DNA from: Azospirillum oryzae
GTDB taxonomy: Bacteria > Pseudomonadota > Alphaproteobacteria > Azospirillales > Azospirillaceae
Length of the DNA: 64,000 nt
Direction: 5' to 3'
Assembly: GCF_008364795.1 (NCBI RefSeq)
Contig: NZ_VTTM01000001.1
Span: forward strand, 434,001-498,000
How positions within the stretch are numbered: the stretch's first letter is position 1; each line of letters begins with the position of its first letter. Positions 55,107-62,513 of this stretch are shown here, in pieces. The notes under the pieces were generated by a model. It had not been told where the DNA came from, ran no database searches, and saw nothing but the letters and a program-made list of their open reading frames with translations. The translations under genes were made by a program, and so were the position numbers.

Positions 55107-56261
55107 ATGGCGCAGATCAGCGAAGCTCAAGTCATGCAGGCGCTGAAGACCGTCATCGACCCGGACCGGGGCGGCGACATCGTCAGTTTGGGCATGTTGT
55201 CGGGCCTCGTGGTGCGCGACGGCCATGTCGCTTTTTCCATCGAAGTCGACCCGAAACGCGGCGCCCAGGCCGAACCCCTGCGCCACGCGGCGGAGAAGGC
55301 GGTCGACGCCCTGCCCGGCGTCCTGTCGGTCACCGCGGTGCTGACCGCCCATCGCGCCGCGCCCCAGGGTGCGCCGCAACAGGGGCATTCGCATGCGGGG
55401 CATGGTCACTCTCACGGACATTCACATGGCGGTGCGCCGCAGGGTGATCCGCAAAAGCCGCTTGTCCCCGGCGTGAAGGCCATCGTCGCGGTGGCCTCCG
55501 GCAAGGGCGGTGTCGGCAAATCGACCACGTCCGCCAACCTCGCGCTGGCGCTGGCCGCCAACGGCCTGAAGGTCGGTCTGCTCGACGCCGACATCTACGG
55601 CCCGTCGATGCCGCGGATGATGGGCATCTCCGGCCGCCCCAACAGCCCCGACGGCAAGCGCCTGGAGCCGATGGAGAATTACGGCATCAAGGTGATGTCC
55701 ATGGGCTTCCTGGTGGCCGAGGACACGCCGATGATCTGGCGCGGTCCGATGGTGATGAGCGCGCTGCAGCAGATGCTGCGCGACGTGAATTGGGGCACGC
55801 TCGACATCCTGGTGGTGGACATGCCGCCGGGCACCGGCGACGCCCAGCTGACCATGGCCCAGCAGGTGCCGCTGGCCGGCGCGGTGATCGTCTCGACCCC
55901 GCAGGACATCGCCCTGCTGGATGCCCGCAAGGGCCTGAACATGTTCCGCCGCGTCGATGTCCCGGTGTTGGGCATCATCGAGAACATGAGCTATTTCTGC
56001 TGCCCCAACTGCGGCCACCGCACCGAAATCTTCAGCCACGGCGGCGCCCGCAAGGAGGCCGACGATCTCGGCATGGAGTTCCTGGGCGAGATCCCGCTGC
56101 ACCTGTCGATCCGCGAGACCTCCGACCAGGGCCAGCCGATCGTGGTGTCGCAGCCCGACTCCGAGCACGCCCAGGCCTATCGCCGCATCGCCACCCGCCT
56201 GTGGGAGAAGATCGGCGGCGGCACCGGCGGCCGTGCCGCGCCGCGCATCGTGGTGCAGTAG
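55107..56261 (+). CDS. Mrp/ApbC family iron-sulfur cluster carrier ATPase with His-rich linker
   Basis: A 384-residue P-loop ATPase that carries Fe-S clusters to apoproteins. It has an N-terminal MIP18 (DUF59) domain (1-85), then a His-rich linker (94-108: [16 protein letters not shown]), then the ATPase domain: deviant Walker [11 protein letters not shown] (131-140), [27 protein letters not shown] and the cluster-binding CxxC in YFCCPNCG. The His-rich spacer suggests metal binding. GGAG precedes ATG. Divergent from hflK. Confidence 0.93.
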   Translation: MAQISEAQVMQALKTVIDPDRGGDIVSLGMLSGLVVRDGHVAFSIEVDPKRGAQAEPLRHAAEKAVDALPGVLSVTAVLTAHRAAPQGAPQQGHSHAGHGHSHGHSHGGAPQGDPQKPLVPGVKAIVAVASGKGGVGKSTTSANLALALAANGLKVGLLDADIYGPSMPRMMGISGRPNSPDGKRLEPMENYGIKVMSMGFLVAEDTPMIWRGPMVMSALQQMLRDVNWGTLDILVVDMPPGTGDAQLTMAQQVPLAGAVIVSTPQDIALLDARKGLNMFRRVDVPVLGIIENMSYFCCPNCGHRTEIFSHGGARKEADDLGMEFLGEIPLHLSIRETSDQGQPIVVSQPDSEHAQAYRRIATRLWEKIGGGTGGRAAPRIVVQ

Positions 56262-56267
56262 TCGCTT

Positions 56268-56293
56268 GGGGGTGGGTATGACATCCCACCCCC
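56268..56293. terminator. Hairpin between convergent mrp and yegD-like genes
   Basis: Nine-base-pair stem GGGGGTGGG / CCCACCCCC with an 8-base loop, 6 bases after the mrp stop and 7 bases before the yegD-like stop on the other strand. No T-run. Confidence 0.55.
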
Positions 56294-56300
56294 GTCCCCC

Positions 56301-57551
56301 TTACCCATACCGCCGCAGCGCCTCCACCGTCAGCCCCAGGCCGACGGAGCCGAAGATGTTGCCCTCCACCACCCGCGCGCCCGGCGCCTCGGCCAGGATC
56401 GCGGCGCGGACCTGGGGCAGCAGGGTGGAGCCGCCGGTCAGGAACACCGCGTCGATGCGGTCGGCGGTCACTCCGGCGTCCGCCAGACAGTCACGGATGC
56501 GCGATCCGATGCGGGCGGCCAGCGATCCGGTGGCGCGGTTCAGCGCATCCCGGTCCACCGCCAGCGCCAGATCCCCGTCACCCCAATCGAGCGCCAGCTG
56601 CGCCGTCTCATGGTCGGACAGGGCGATCTTGGTCCGCTCCACCGCCATCGCCAGCGCGTGGCCCTGGCGGTGCTCGACCACGCCGATCAGGCGCTCGATC
56701 TTCTCGGGCTCGGCGGAATCGCGCTGCAGGCGCTCCAATTCGGCCATCGCCTTGGCGGTGTAGAGGAAGTTGATCTTCGCCCAGGTCGCCAGATCGAAAT
56801 AGATGCTGCGTGGCGCCAGCAACCCTGCGCGCTTCATGGCGCTGCCCAGCCCCAGCTCCGGCATTGCGGTGGCGAGGCTGAGGTCGCGGTCGAAGTCGGT
56901 GCCGCCGACGCGGATGCCGTCATTCGCCAGAATGTCGCCGGCCCGGTCGGCCTTGCCGCGCCGTTCCGGCCCGATCCGCACGACGGAGAAGTCAGAGGTA
57001 CCGCCGCCGATGTCGGCGATCAGCGCCAGTTCCTCCCCCGCGACCTGCTGCTCGTAATCGAGCGCGGCGGCGATGGGTTCGAACTGGAAGGAGACGTTGC
57101 GGAATCCGGCGGCCCGCGCGATCTGCCCCAGCGTCTCTTCCGCCGCGGCGTCGCCGGCCGGGTCGCCGTCGACGAAATGGACCGGGCGGCCGACGACCAC
57201 GTCGCCCAGTTCGCCGCCCATCGCCTCCTCCGCCCGCTTCTTCACCAGATCGAGGAAGGTGCCGATCACCGCGCGGAAGCTGATGCGGCCCTTGCGCAGC
57301 GCGGTGTCGGCGTCGATCAGGTCGGTGCCGAGCATCGACTTGATGGAGCGCATCAGACGCCCTTCCACCCCCGACACATAGCCGTCGATGGCGGCTTGGC
57401 CGATGGTGGTCCGGTCATGCTCGAAGTCGAAGAACACCGCGGTCGGCAGGGTCGTGCGCGTGCCGTCCAGCGCCAGCAGCCGGAAGCCGTCCGCGTCCTG
57501 CACGCCCAGCGTCGTGTTCGAAGTGCCGAAATCGAGCCCGCACGCCGTCAT
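56301..57551 (-). CDS. Hsp70 family protein, YegD-like
   Basis: A 416-residue actin-fold ATPase that keeps the Hsp70 nucleotide-binding domain but lacks a substrate-binding domain. Phosphate 1 CGLDFGTSNTTLGV, connect 1 around FEPIAAALDYEQ, phosphate 2 ALIADIGGGTSDFSVV, and adenosine motif VFLTGGSTLLPQVR are present. Matches YegD in layout and length. The role of YegD proteins is not settled. Alone on the minus strand, convergent with mrp. Confidence 0.9.
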   Translation of the reverse strand: MTACGLDFGTSNTTLGVQDADGFRLLALDGTRTTLPTAVFFDFEHDRTTIGQAAIDGYVSGVEGRLMRSIKSMLGTDLIDADTALRKGRISFRAVIGTFLDLVKKRAEEAMGGELGDVVVGRPVHFVDGDPAGDAAAEETLGQIARAAGFRNVSFQFEPIAAALDYEQQVAGEELALIADIGGGTSDFSVVRIGPERRGKADRAGDILANDGIRVGGTDFDRDLSLATAMPELGLGSAMKRAGLLAPRSIYFDLATWAKINFLYTAKAMAELERLQRDSAEPEKIERLIGVVEHRQGHALAMAVERTKIALSDHETAQLALDWGDGDLALAVDRDALNRATGSLAARIGSRIRDCLADAGVTADRIDAVFLTGGSTLLPQVRAAILAEAPGARVVEGNIFGSVGLGLTVEALRRYG

Positions 57552-57655
57552 GTCCCGCCTCCTGCCCGAATGACCGGTGCGGCCACCCGCCGCACCGGAA
57601 AAGGGGCGAGCCTATAACGGCTCCCGAGCGCCGGATCAAGCACCGCGCCTGAATT

Positions 57656-58678
57656 TCACCAGGAGTGGCGCATCCGCCGGGCACCCAGCGGACGGCTCGC
57701 CAGCACCACCGGCAGCAGGAACAGGGACAGGTTGGCCCAGGAGAAGGTGCGCTCCCGCCCGTCCTCCCTGCCCCGGCCGTGCTCCTGCCGCCGTTCCATC
57801 CAGCCGCCGCTGGCGCCCTGATACTCGGGCATGGCGGTCATAACCCCGCCGGACGTGGCCGGGGCAGAGCGGTTCTGGAACATGTCGCGCTCGATGGTGT
57901 GGGCCAGCGCCCGTTCGGTCATCTGCGGCGCCATGGCGTTGCCGACCGCGGCGAGGCGGCCTTCGGCACCGACGAACAGCTCGCGCTGCGGATTGCGGAC
58001 CAGCGACAGGATGGCGGCGGCGACCTCCTCCGGCTGATGGATCGGGTTCAGCGGCTTCACGGCCCTGCCGGTGTAGTTGGCGGCATGCTGCCACAGCGGG
58101 GTGTCGATGGACGCCGGCATGACCATGCAGACATGGATGTCCGGCTCGTCCACCAACTCCTGCCGCAGGGATTCGGAGAAGCCGCGAACCGCGAACTTCG
58201 CCGCGGTGTAAGGGGTGGCATAGCGCTGGCCGATGTTGGACACCATCGACGCGGTGTTGATGATGACGCCCTCGCCACGGTCGAGGAAATGGGGCAGCAC
58301 GGCGCGGCAGCCATGGACCATGCCGAAGAAGTCGGTGCGCACCACCTGCTCGAACACCTCGTCGGGGATGTCCTCGAACCGGCCGAAGGCGATGACGCCG
58401 GCATTGTTCACCCAGACGTCGATGCCGCCGAACGCCTGGATGGCGCGGTCGGCCAGATGCTGCATGGCACGCTGGTCGGTCACGTCGGTCGGCACCACCA
58501 TGGCCCGGCCGCCGGCCTCGACGCATTCCTCCGCCACCTCGTGCAGGGCCGCCATCCGCCGGGCGGCAAGGATCACCGCCGCGCCCTGGCGGGCGAATTC
58601 CAGCGCGGTCGCCCGACCGATGCCGCTGGAGGCGCCCGTGATGACCACCACCTTGTCGTCGATGGAACGCTTCGCCAT
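57656..58678 (-). CDS. SDR family oxidoreductase with C-terminal hydrophobic extension
   Basis: A 340-residue short-chain dehydrogenase of the classical type: VVVITGASSGIGRATALEFA cofactor loop, DVWVNNAGVIAFG, Ser in NTASMVSN and the YTAAK catalytic Tyr/Lys. Beyond about residue 245 it has an 80-residue extension ending in a hydrophobic segment (SWANLSLFLLPVVLASRP) and a basic tail, so it may be membrane-tethered. Related proteins are common in Rhizobiales and Azospirillum; the substrate is unknown. The start MAKRSIDDKVVVITG is conserved in this subgroup. Confidence 0.9.
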   Translation of the reverse strand: MAKRSIDDKVVVITGASSGIGRATALEFARQGAAVILAARRMAALHEVAEECVEAGGRAMVVPTDVTDQRAMQHLADRAIQAFGGIDVWVNNAGVIAFGRFEDIPDEVFEQVVRTDFFGMVHGCRAVLPHFLDRGEGVIINTASMVSNIGQRYATPYTAAKFAVRGFSESLRQELVDEPDIHVCMVMPASIDTPLWQHAANYTGRAVKPLNPIHQPEEVAAAILSLVRNPQRELFVGAEGRLAAVGNAMAPQMTERALAHTIERDMFQNRSAPATSGGVMTAMPEYQGASGGWMERRQEHGRGREDGRERTFSWANLSLFLLPVVLASRPLGARRMRHSW

Positions 58679-58847
58679 GACCGCCGTCCTTTCATTCCGA
58701 TTTCGTCGATTGCGCCGTACAACAGCGCCGGTCGGCGAAAATCCCGGATGCGACCTTTCGGCCGCCGGTCTGGAGAAGCGGGCGCGAACCCGCTACAGTC
58801 ACGGGTCTGGTAAGGATTTCGTCCTCAATCAACGTGGAGCGGGCGCG

Positions 58848-59090
58848 GTGCCGGCGAGAGAGCTTGACGTGAAGGGGCTGCATTGCCCGTTGCCTATCCT
58901 GCGCACCCGCGCCCTGTTGAACGGGATGGAGACCGGGGAGGAACTGGTGGTCTATGCGACCGATCCGGCCTCCGTCATCGACTTCCGGCATTTCTGCAAC
59001 ACGACCGACAACGCGCTGCTGTCGCACGAGACCCAGCCGGACGAGGTCCACAAGACGGTCTTCATCTACCGCATCCGCCGCGGCGTTTGA
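58848..59090 (+). CDS. TusA family sulfurtransferase
   Basis: An 80-residue sulfur-carrier protein. The N-terminal CPxP-type motif is intact (LDVKGLHCPLPILRTRALL, with the sulfur-accepting Cys), followed by GEELVVYATDPASVIDFRHFC, the typical beta-alpha-beta fold. GTG at 58848 has GGAG 9 bases upstream. Family members pass persulfide sulfur to tRNA thiolation, molybdenum cofactor or sulfur oxidation. Followed after 46 bases by a DUF2478-DUF364 fusion, so a link to metal or cofactor handling is likely here. Confidence 0.88.
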   Translation: MPARELDVKGLHCPLPILRTRALLNGMETGEELVVYATDPASVIDFRHFCNTTDNALLSHETQPDEVHKTVFIYRIRRGV

Positions 59091-59136
59091 GGCGCCCGTC
59101 GCCGCCCGCCCGCCGTCCCGCGAAAGGTCCATCCCG

Positions 59137-60363
59137 ATGCCGCTTCCCCCCGCCTCCCTGCCGCCGCTGCGCCCCGGTGCCGTGATCCATGGCCCCGGCT
59201 CCTACGGCGTCGATGCGCTGCTGGACGGCTTTTCGGCGGAACTGAAACGGCGCGGCTTTCGTGTCGGCGGGCTGGTGCAGCGCAACCACGGGCCGGGCGA
59301 CGACTGCGCCGAGCGGATGGAACTGGTCGATGTCGCCACCGGCCGCGCCTACGACATCACCCAGAAGCTGGGGCGGGAATCGCAGTCCTGCCGCGTCGAC
59401 CCGACGGGGGTGGCCGAGGCCAGCCAGGCGATCCGCACCGCCGTCGCGTCGGGTGTCGACCTGCTGGTGGTCAACAAGTTCGCCGGACTGGAATCGCACG
59501 GCGACGGCCTGTCGGACGAGATGCTGACGGCCATCGCCGAAGGCATCCCCGTGCTGACCAGCGTCGGCAGCCGCTATCTCAACGAATGGCAGACCGCCAC
59601 CGGCGGATTCTGCGACCTGCTGTCGCCGGTGCCGGACGCGCTGTGGCGCTGGTGGGGGCCGCAGCGGATGTATCGGGATCTGGTCCAGGGCGTCGCCGAT
59701 GCCGAGGTGCACCGCGTCGTCACCGGCGACAAATGGGTGCTGGTGGAGACGGCCGACGGCCTCGGCGTCGCCGCACGGCAGGCGCCGGCGGCCGGGGACG
59801 ATCCGCAGCGCTGGGCCGGCCGGGGTTTGCGCGATCTGGCCGCCATGGCCGCCCAATCCTGGGATCCGCTGGAGATCGCCGTCGGCGTCGCGGCGCTGAA
59901 CGCGCATTACAACCGGCCGGACGTCACCGGCGTGCCCGGCAACGGGCTCGACCTGTTCGCCTCGGTGGAGGGCCGGGTGGTGGTGATCGGCGGCTTCCCC
60001 CAGCTTGCCCGCCGTCTGCCCCGCGCCAAGGTGATCGACCTGAACCCGCAGGATGGCGAATACCCGGAGGCCGCCTGCGACTGGCTGCTGCCGGGCGCCG
60101 AGGCGGTGGCCATCACCGCGTCCGCCTTCGCCAACCGTACCCTGCCCCGCCTGCTGCGGGTTTCGGCCGGCGCGACGGTGGCGATGATCGGCCCAGGCAC
60201 GCCAATGACCCCGCGCCTGTTTGACTACGGCGTCCATTCGCTGGCCGGCTTCGTCGCCGTCGACCGCGAGGCCGTGGTGCGCACCATCGCCGGCGGTGGC
60301 GGGTCGCGCGATTTTCATCCCCATGGCCGGATGGTCACGCTGCACCGGCCACCCCATTCTTAA
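59137..60363 (+). CDS. DUF2478-DUF364 fusion protein
   Basis: A 408-residue cytoplasmic protein of two domains. The N-terminal half (about 15-165) resembles DUF2478, a P-loop-like fold: AVIHGPGSYGVDALLDGFSAEL, VGGLVQRNHG, VDLLVVNKFAGLESHGDGL, EGIPVLTSVGSRYLNEW. The C-terminal half (about 215-400) resembles the DUF4213/DUF364 'putative heavy-metal chelation' domain: WDPLEIAVGVAALNAHYN, VVVIGGFPQLARRL, DWLLPGAEAVAITASAFAN, and MIGPGTPMTPRLFDYGV. DUF364 proteins are linked to metal or molybdenum handling in other bacteria. Sits between TusA and DUF1244 genes, all one way. Function unproven. Confidence 0.75.
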   Translation: MPLPPASLPPLRPGAVIHGPGSYGVDALLDGFSAELKRRGFRVGGLVQRNHGPGDDCAERMELVDVATGRAYDITQKLGRESQSCRVDPTGVAEASQAIRTAVASGVDLLVVNKFAGLESHGDGLSDEMLTAIAEGIPVLTSVGSRYLNEWQTATGGFCDLLSPVPDALWRWWGPQRMYRDLVQGVADAEVHRVVTGDKWVLVETADGLGVAARQAPAAGDDPQRWAGRGLRDLAAMAAQSWDPLEIAVGVAALNAHYNRPDVTGVPGNGLDLFASVEGRVVVIGGFPQLARRLPRAKVIDLNPQDGEYPEAACDWLLPGAEAVAITASAFANRTLPRLLRVSAGATVAMIGPGTPMTPRLFDYGVHSLAGFVAVDREAVVRTIAGGGGSRDFHPHGRMVTLHRPPHS

Positions 60364-60395
60364 CTGAACAAGAAAACCGGAGGAGTTGAGACCCC

Positions 60396-60722
60396 ATGGC
60401 CGATCTGGATCACCAGACCCGCATAGAACTGGAAGCCGCCGCCTTCCGCGGCCTGGTCGAGCATCTGCGCAAGCGCACCGACGTGCAGAACATCGACCTG
60501 ATGAACCTCGCCGGCTTCTGCCGCAACTGCCTGTCCAAATGGTACGCCGCGGCGGCCAGGGAGCGCGGGGTGGAGTTGTCGGACGAGGATGCACGCATCG
60601 CCGTCTACGGCATGCCCTATTCCGAATGGAAGCAGAAGCACCAGAAGGAAGCCACCCCCGAACAGCAGAAGACGTTCGAGGACACCAAGCCGCTGCACGC
60701 GGAGATCAGCGGGCACCGGTGA
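60396..60722 (+). CDS. DUF1244 family protein
   Basis: A 108-residue protein of the DUF1244 (COG3492) family: EAAAFRGLVEHLRKRTDVQNIDLMNLAGFCRNCLSKW and VYGMPYSEWKQKHQKEAT, the conserved core with two Cys (CRNC). Helical and cytoplasmic; function unknown. GGAGGAG lies 9 bases before ATG, 32 bases after the fusion gene. The CRNC pair next to a sulfur carrier and a putative metal-binding protein is suggestive. Confidence 0.92.
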   Translation: MADLDHQTRIELEAAAFRGLVEHLRKRTDVQNIDLMNLAGFCRNCLSKWYAAAARERGVELSDEDARIAVYGMPYSEWKQKHQKEATPEQQKTFEDTKPLHAEISGHR

Positions 60723-60740
60723 GGTGACGCGACGGGTTGC

Positions 60741-60783
60741 CGCCCCCTCCCTTCCGCTGCTGAGGCAGGGAATGGGAGAGGGC
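60741..60783. repeat. Imperfect C-rich palindrome
   Basis: GCCCCCTCCC..GCTGC / GCAGGGAATGGGAGAGGGC pair as an imperfect hairpin of about 19 base pairs between convergent genes; similar in composition to the long palindrome at 38838-38938, so probably the same repeat class and a 3' end barrier. Confidence 0.5.
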
Positions 60784-60789
60784 ACCGCC

Positions 60790-61416
60790 TCAGGCGCTCA
60801 CCGAAAAGGGCTGCACCACCGCCTGGAACTCCGCCATAGCCTCGCAGGCGTCGGAATGGGCGGCGAGCGCCGGCCAGCGTGACCGGTCGAACACCTGCGG
60901 ATGGGCCTCGCCGACGAAGCGCAGGGCGCAGGCGGCGGCGATGTCGGCGTGATTGATCCGCTCGCCGAACCACCACGGCCCGGACGCGGCGGCGCGATCG
61001 GCCTCCAGCACATCCAGGACCGCGCCGATCTGGCCGGTGCAGCGCTCCACCCACAGGTCGGACCGCTCCTTGTGCAGCACCCGCTCATAGACGAGGCTTA
61101 CTGCCTTGTCGGCAAATCCGGTCGAAAGCGCGCAGAGCTTCAGCGCCCGGCGACGGTCCGGCCCCTGGCGGGCGATCAGCGCACGATCCGGCCCGGCGAC
61201 CTCGTCCAGATGGTCGAGGATGGCGCCGCTTTCGATCAGCACCTCGCCATCGTCCAGCACCAGGGTCGGCACCCGTTTCAGCGGGTTGAAGCGCGCGACC
61301 TCCGCCGCGTCGGAAAAGACCGACCAGGGTCGGTGCTCGTAAGCCATGTCGTAGAGGCGCAGGGCCACGGCGACACGGCGTACGAAGGGCGAGTCATACT
61401 GTCCGATCAGGATCAT
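60790..61416 (-). CDS. Glutathione S-transferase family protein
   Basis: A 208-residue GST. The N-terminal thioredoxin-like domain (MILIGQYDSPFVRRVAVAL, with Ser as probable catalytic residue; FNPLKRVPTLVLDDGEVLIESGAIL) includes the glutathione-binding Val-Pro and Glu-Ser. The C-terminal helical domain follows (INHADIAAACALRFV). Likely conjugates or reduces electrophiles; the substrate is unknown. Convergent with the DUF1244 gene. Confidence 0.9.
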   Translation of the reverse strand: MILIGQYDSPFVRRVAVALRLYDMAYEHRPWSVFSDAAEVARFNPLKRVPTLVLDDGEVLIESGAILDHLDEVAGPDRALIARQGPDRRRALKLCALSTGFADKAVSLVYERVLHKERSDLWVERCTGQIGAVLDVLEADRAAASGPWWFGERINHADIAAACALRFVGEAHPQVFDRSRWPALAAHSDACEAMAEFQAVVQPFSVSA

Positions 61417-61498
61417 CGACGATTTCCCTGCTGACTGCTGGAAGACGTCACCAATCCTAATACGGATTTGTCCCGTGGCCGCATTCGTCCGACGCGAC

Positions 61499-62308
61499 TC
61501 AGTCCCGCGCCACGATGGGGGTCAGCTTGTAGCGGGCGGCGATGGTCTCCAGCCGGCCGTCGGCCTTGATCGCTGCGACGAAGGCGTTGACCCGCTCCAG
61601 CCAAGCCGCATCGCCCGGCGCCACCGCGTAGGCATAGGGCGTCGGCTGTACCGGCACGTCGGGCACGATCAGCCGCGCCCAGGGGTGGAATGCCAGCATG
61701 CGCTGCCCATAGGGATAGTCGGTCAGGAAGGCGTCGGCGCGGCCGGACTGCACCTCCTCCTCGCGCTCCTGCGGGCGGGTGACGGCAACGATGCGTGCGG
61801 CCTTCATGGCGGAGCGGGCGTAGCCGTCCATGTAGGTGTCCTTCTGCACCACGACGACGTTGCCGGCGCGGTCGAGATCCTCCCACTTCCGGATGCCCTC
61901 GTTGGTTTGGGTGGTCACCGCATAGATGCCGCTGCGCAGATAGGGCTGGCTGAAGGCGACGCGCTCCGCCCGCGCCGGGGTGGCGCCGATAGCGAACATG
62001 CCGATGTCGCAGCGGTCGGCCAGGAGATCGTCGATGAAGCGGGGAAAGCTGCTCTCCACCACGGCCAGCCGCACGCCCAGATCGTCGGCGAAGGCCTGCG
62101 CCAGTTCCGCATCCAGCCCCTCCAGCGCGCCGGTGCGCGGATTCCGGAACGAGATTGCATAGTAATCGGGCCAGGAACAGACACGAAGTTGCTTCTGCTC
62201 TGCAATTTTCTGAAGTTTCCCATCGGCCGCCATGACCGGTTCGGCGATGGAAGCCGATAAAACCGACAGAATTGCTGCACCAATTGCCCAAGAGACCCGC
62301 GTCGACAT
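61499..62308 (-). CDS. Periplasmic transporter solute-binding protein, family 3 (amino acid type)
   Basis: A 269-residue secreted protein of the SBP_bac_3 fold. Signal peptide residues 1-28 (ending PVMAADG). Core: LRVCSWPDYYAISFRNPRTGALEGLDAEL, FPRFIDDLLADRCDIGMFAIGATPAR, VAFSQPYLRSGIYAV and DAFLTDYPYGQRML. Unlike most, it has no permease or ATPase genes beside it. Divergent from a membrane sensor gene across 205 bases, so it might act as that sensor's periplasmic ligand receiver. GAAAGG lies before ATG. Confidence 0.88.
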   Translation of the reverse strand: MSTRVSWAIGAAILSVLSASIAEPVMAADGKLQKIAEQKQLRVCSWPDYYAISFRNPRTGALEGLDAELAQAFADDLGVRLAVVESSFPRFIDDLLADRCDIGMFAIGATPARAERVAFSQPYLRSGIYAVTTQTNEGIRKWEDLDRAGNVVVVQKDTYMDGYARSAMKAARIVAVTRPQEREEEVQSGRADAFLTDYPYGQRMLAFHPWARLIVPDVPVQPTPYAYAVAPGDAAWLERVNAFVAAIKADGRLETIAARYKLTPIVARD

Positions 62309-62513
62309 GTCACACCTTTCGTTAACCAACCGCCCCAGTTCTTCACACCGCAAACACAAGTCCGCAAAGCGGCGCTGATATCTTAGCATCACACGGGCAT
62401 TGACGGCAGCGAATGCTTGGCGTCCGCCATCTGTCCCTGCTATTATCCCGAACACAAACTTCGACCACGGCCGACGTCCAGCGCCTTGATTCGACTGCAA
62501 TCCGGAGGCGGTT

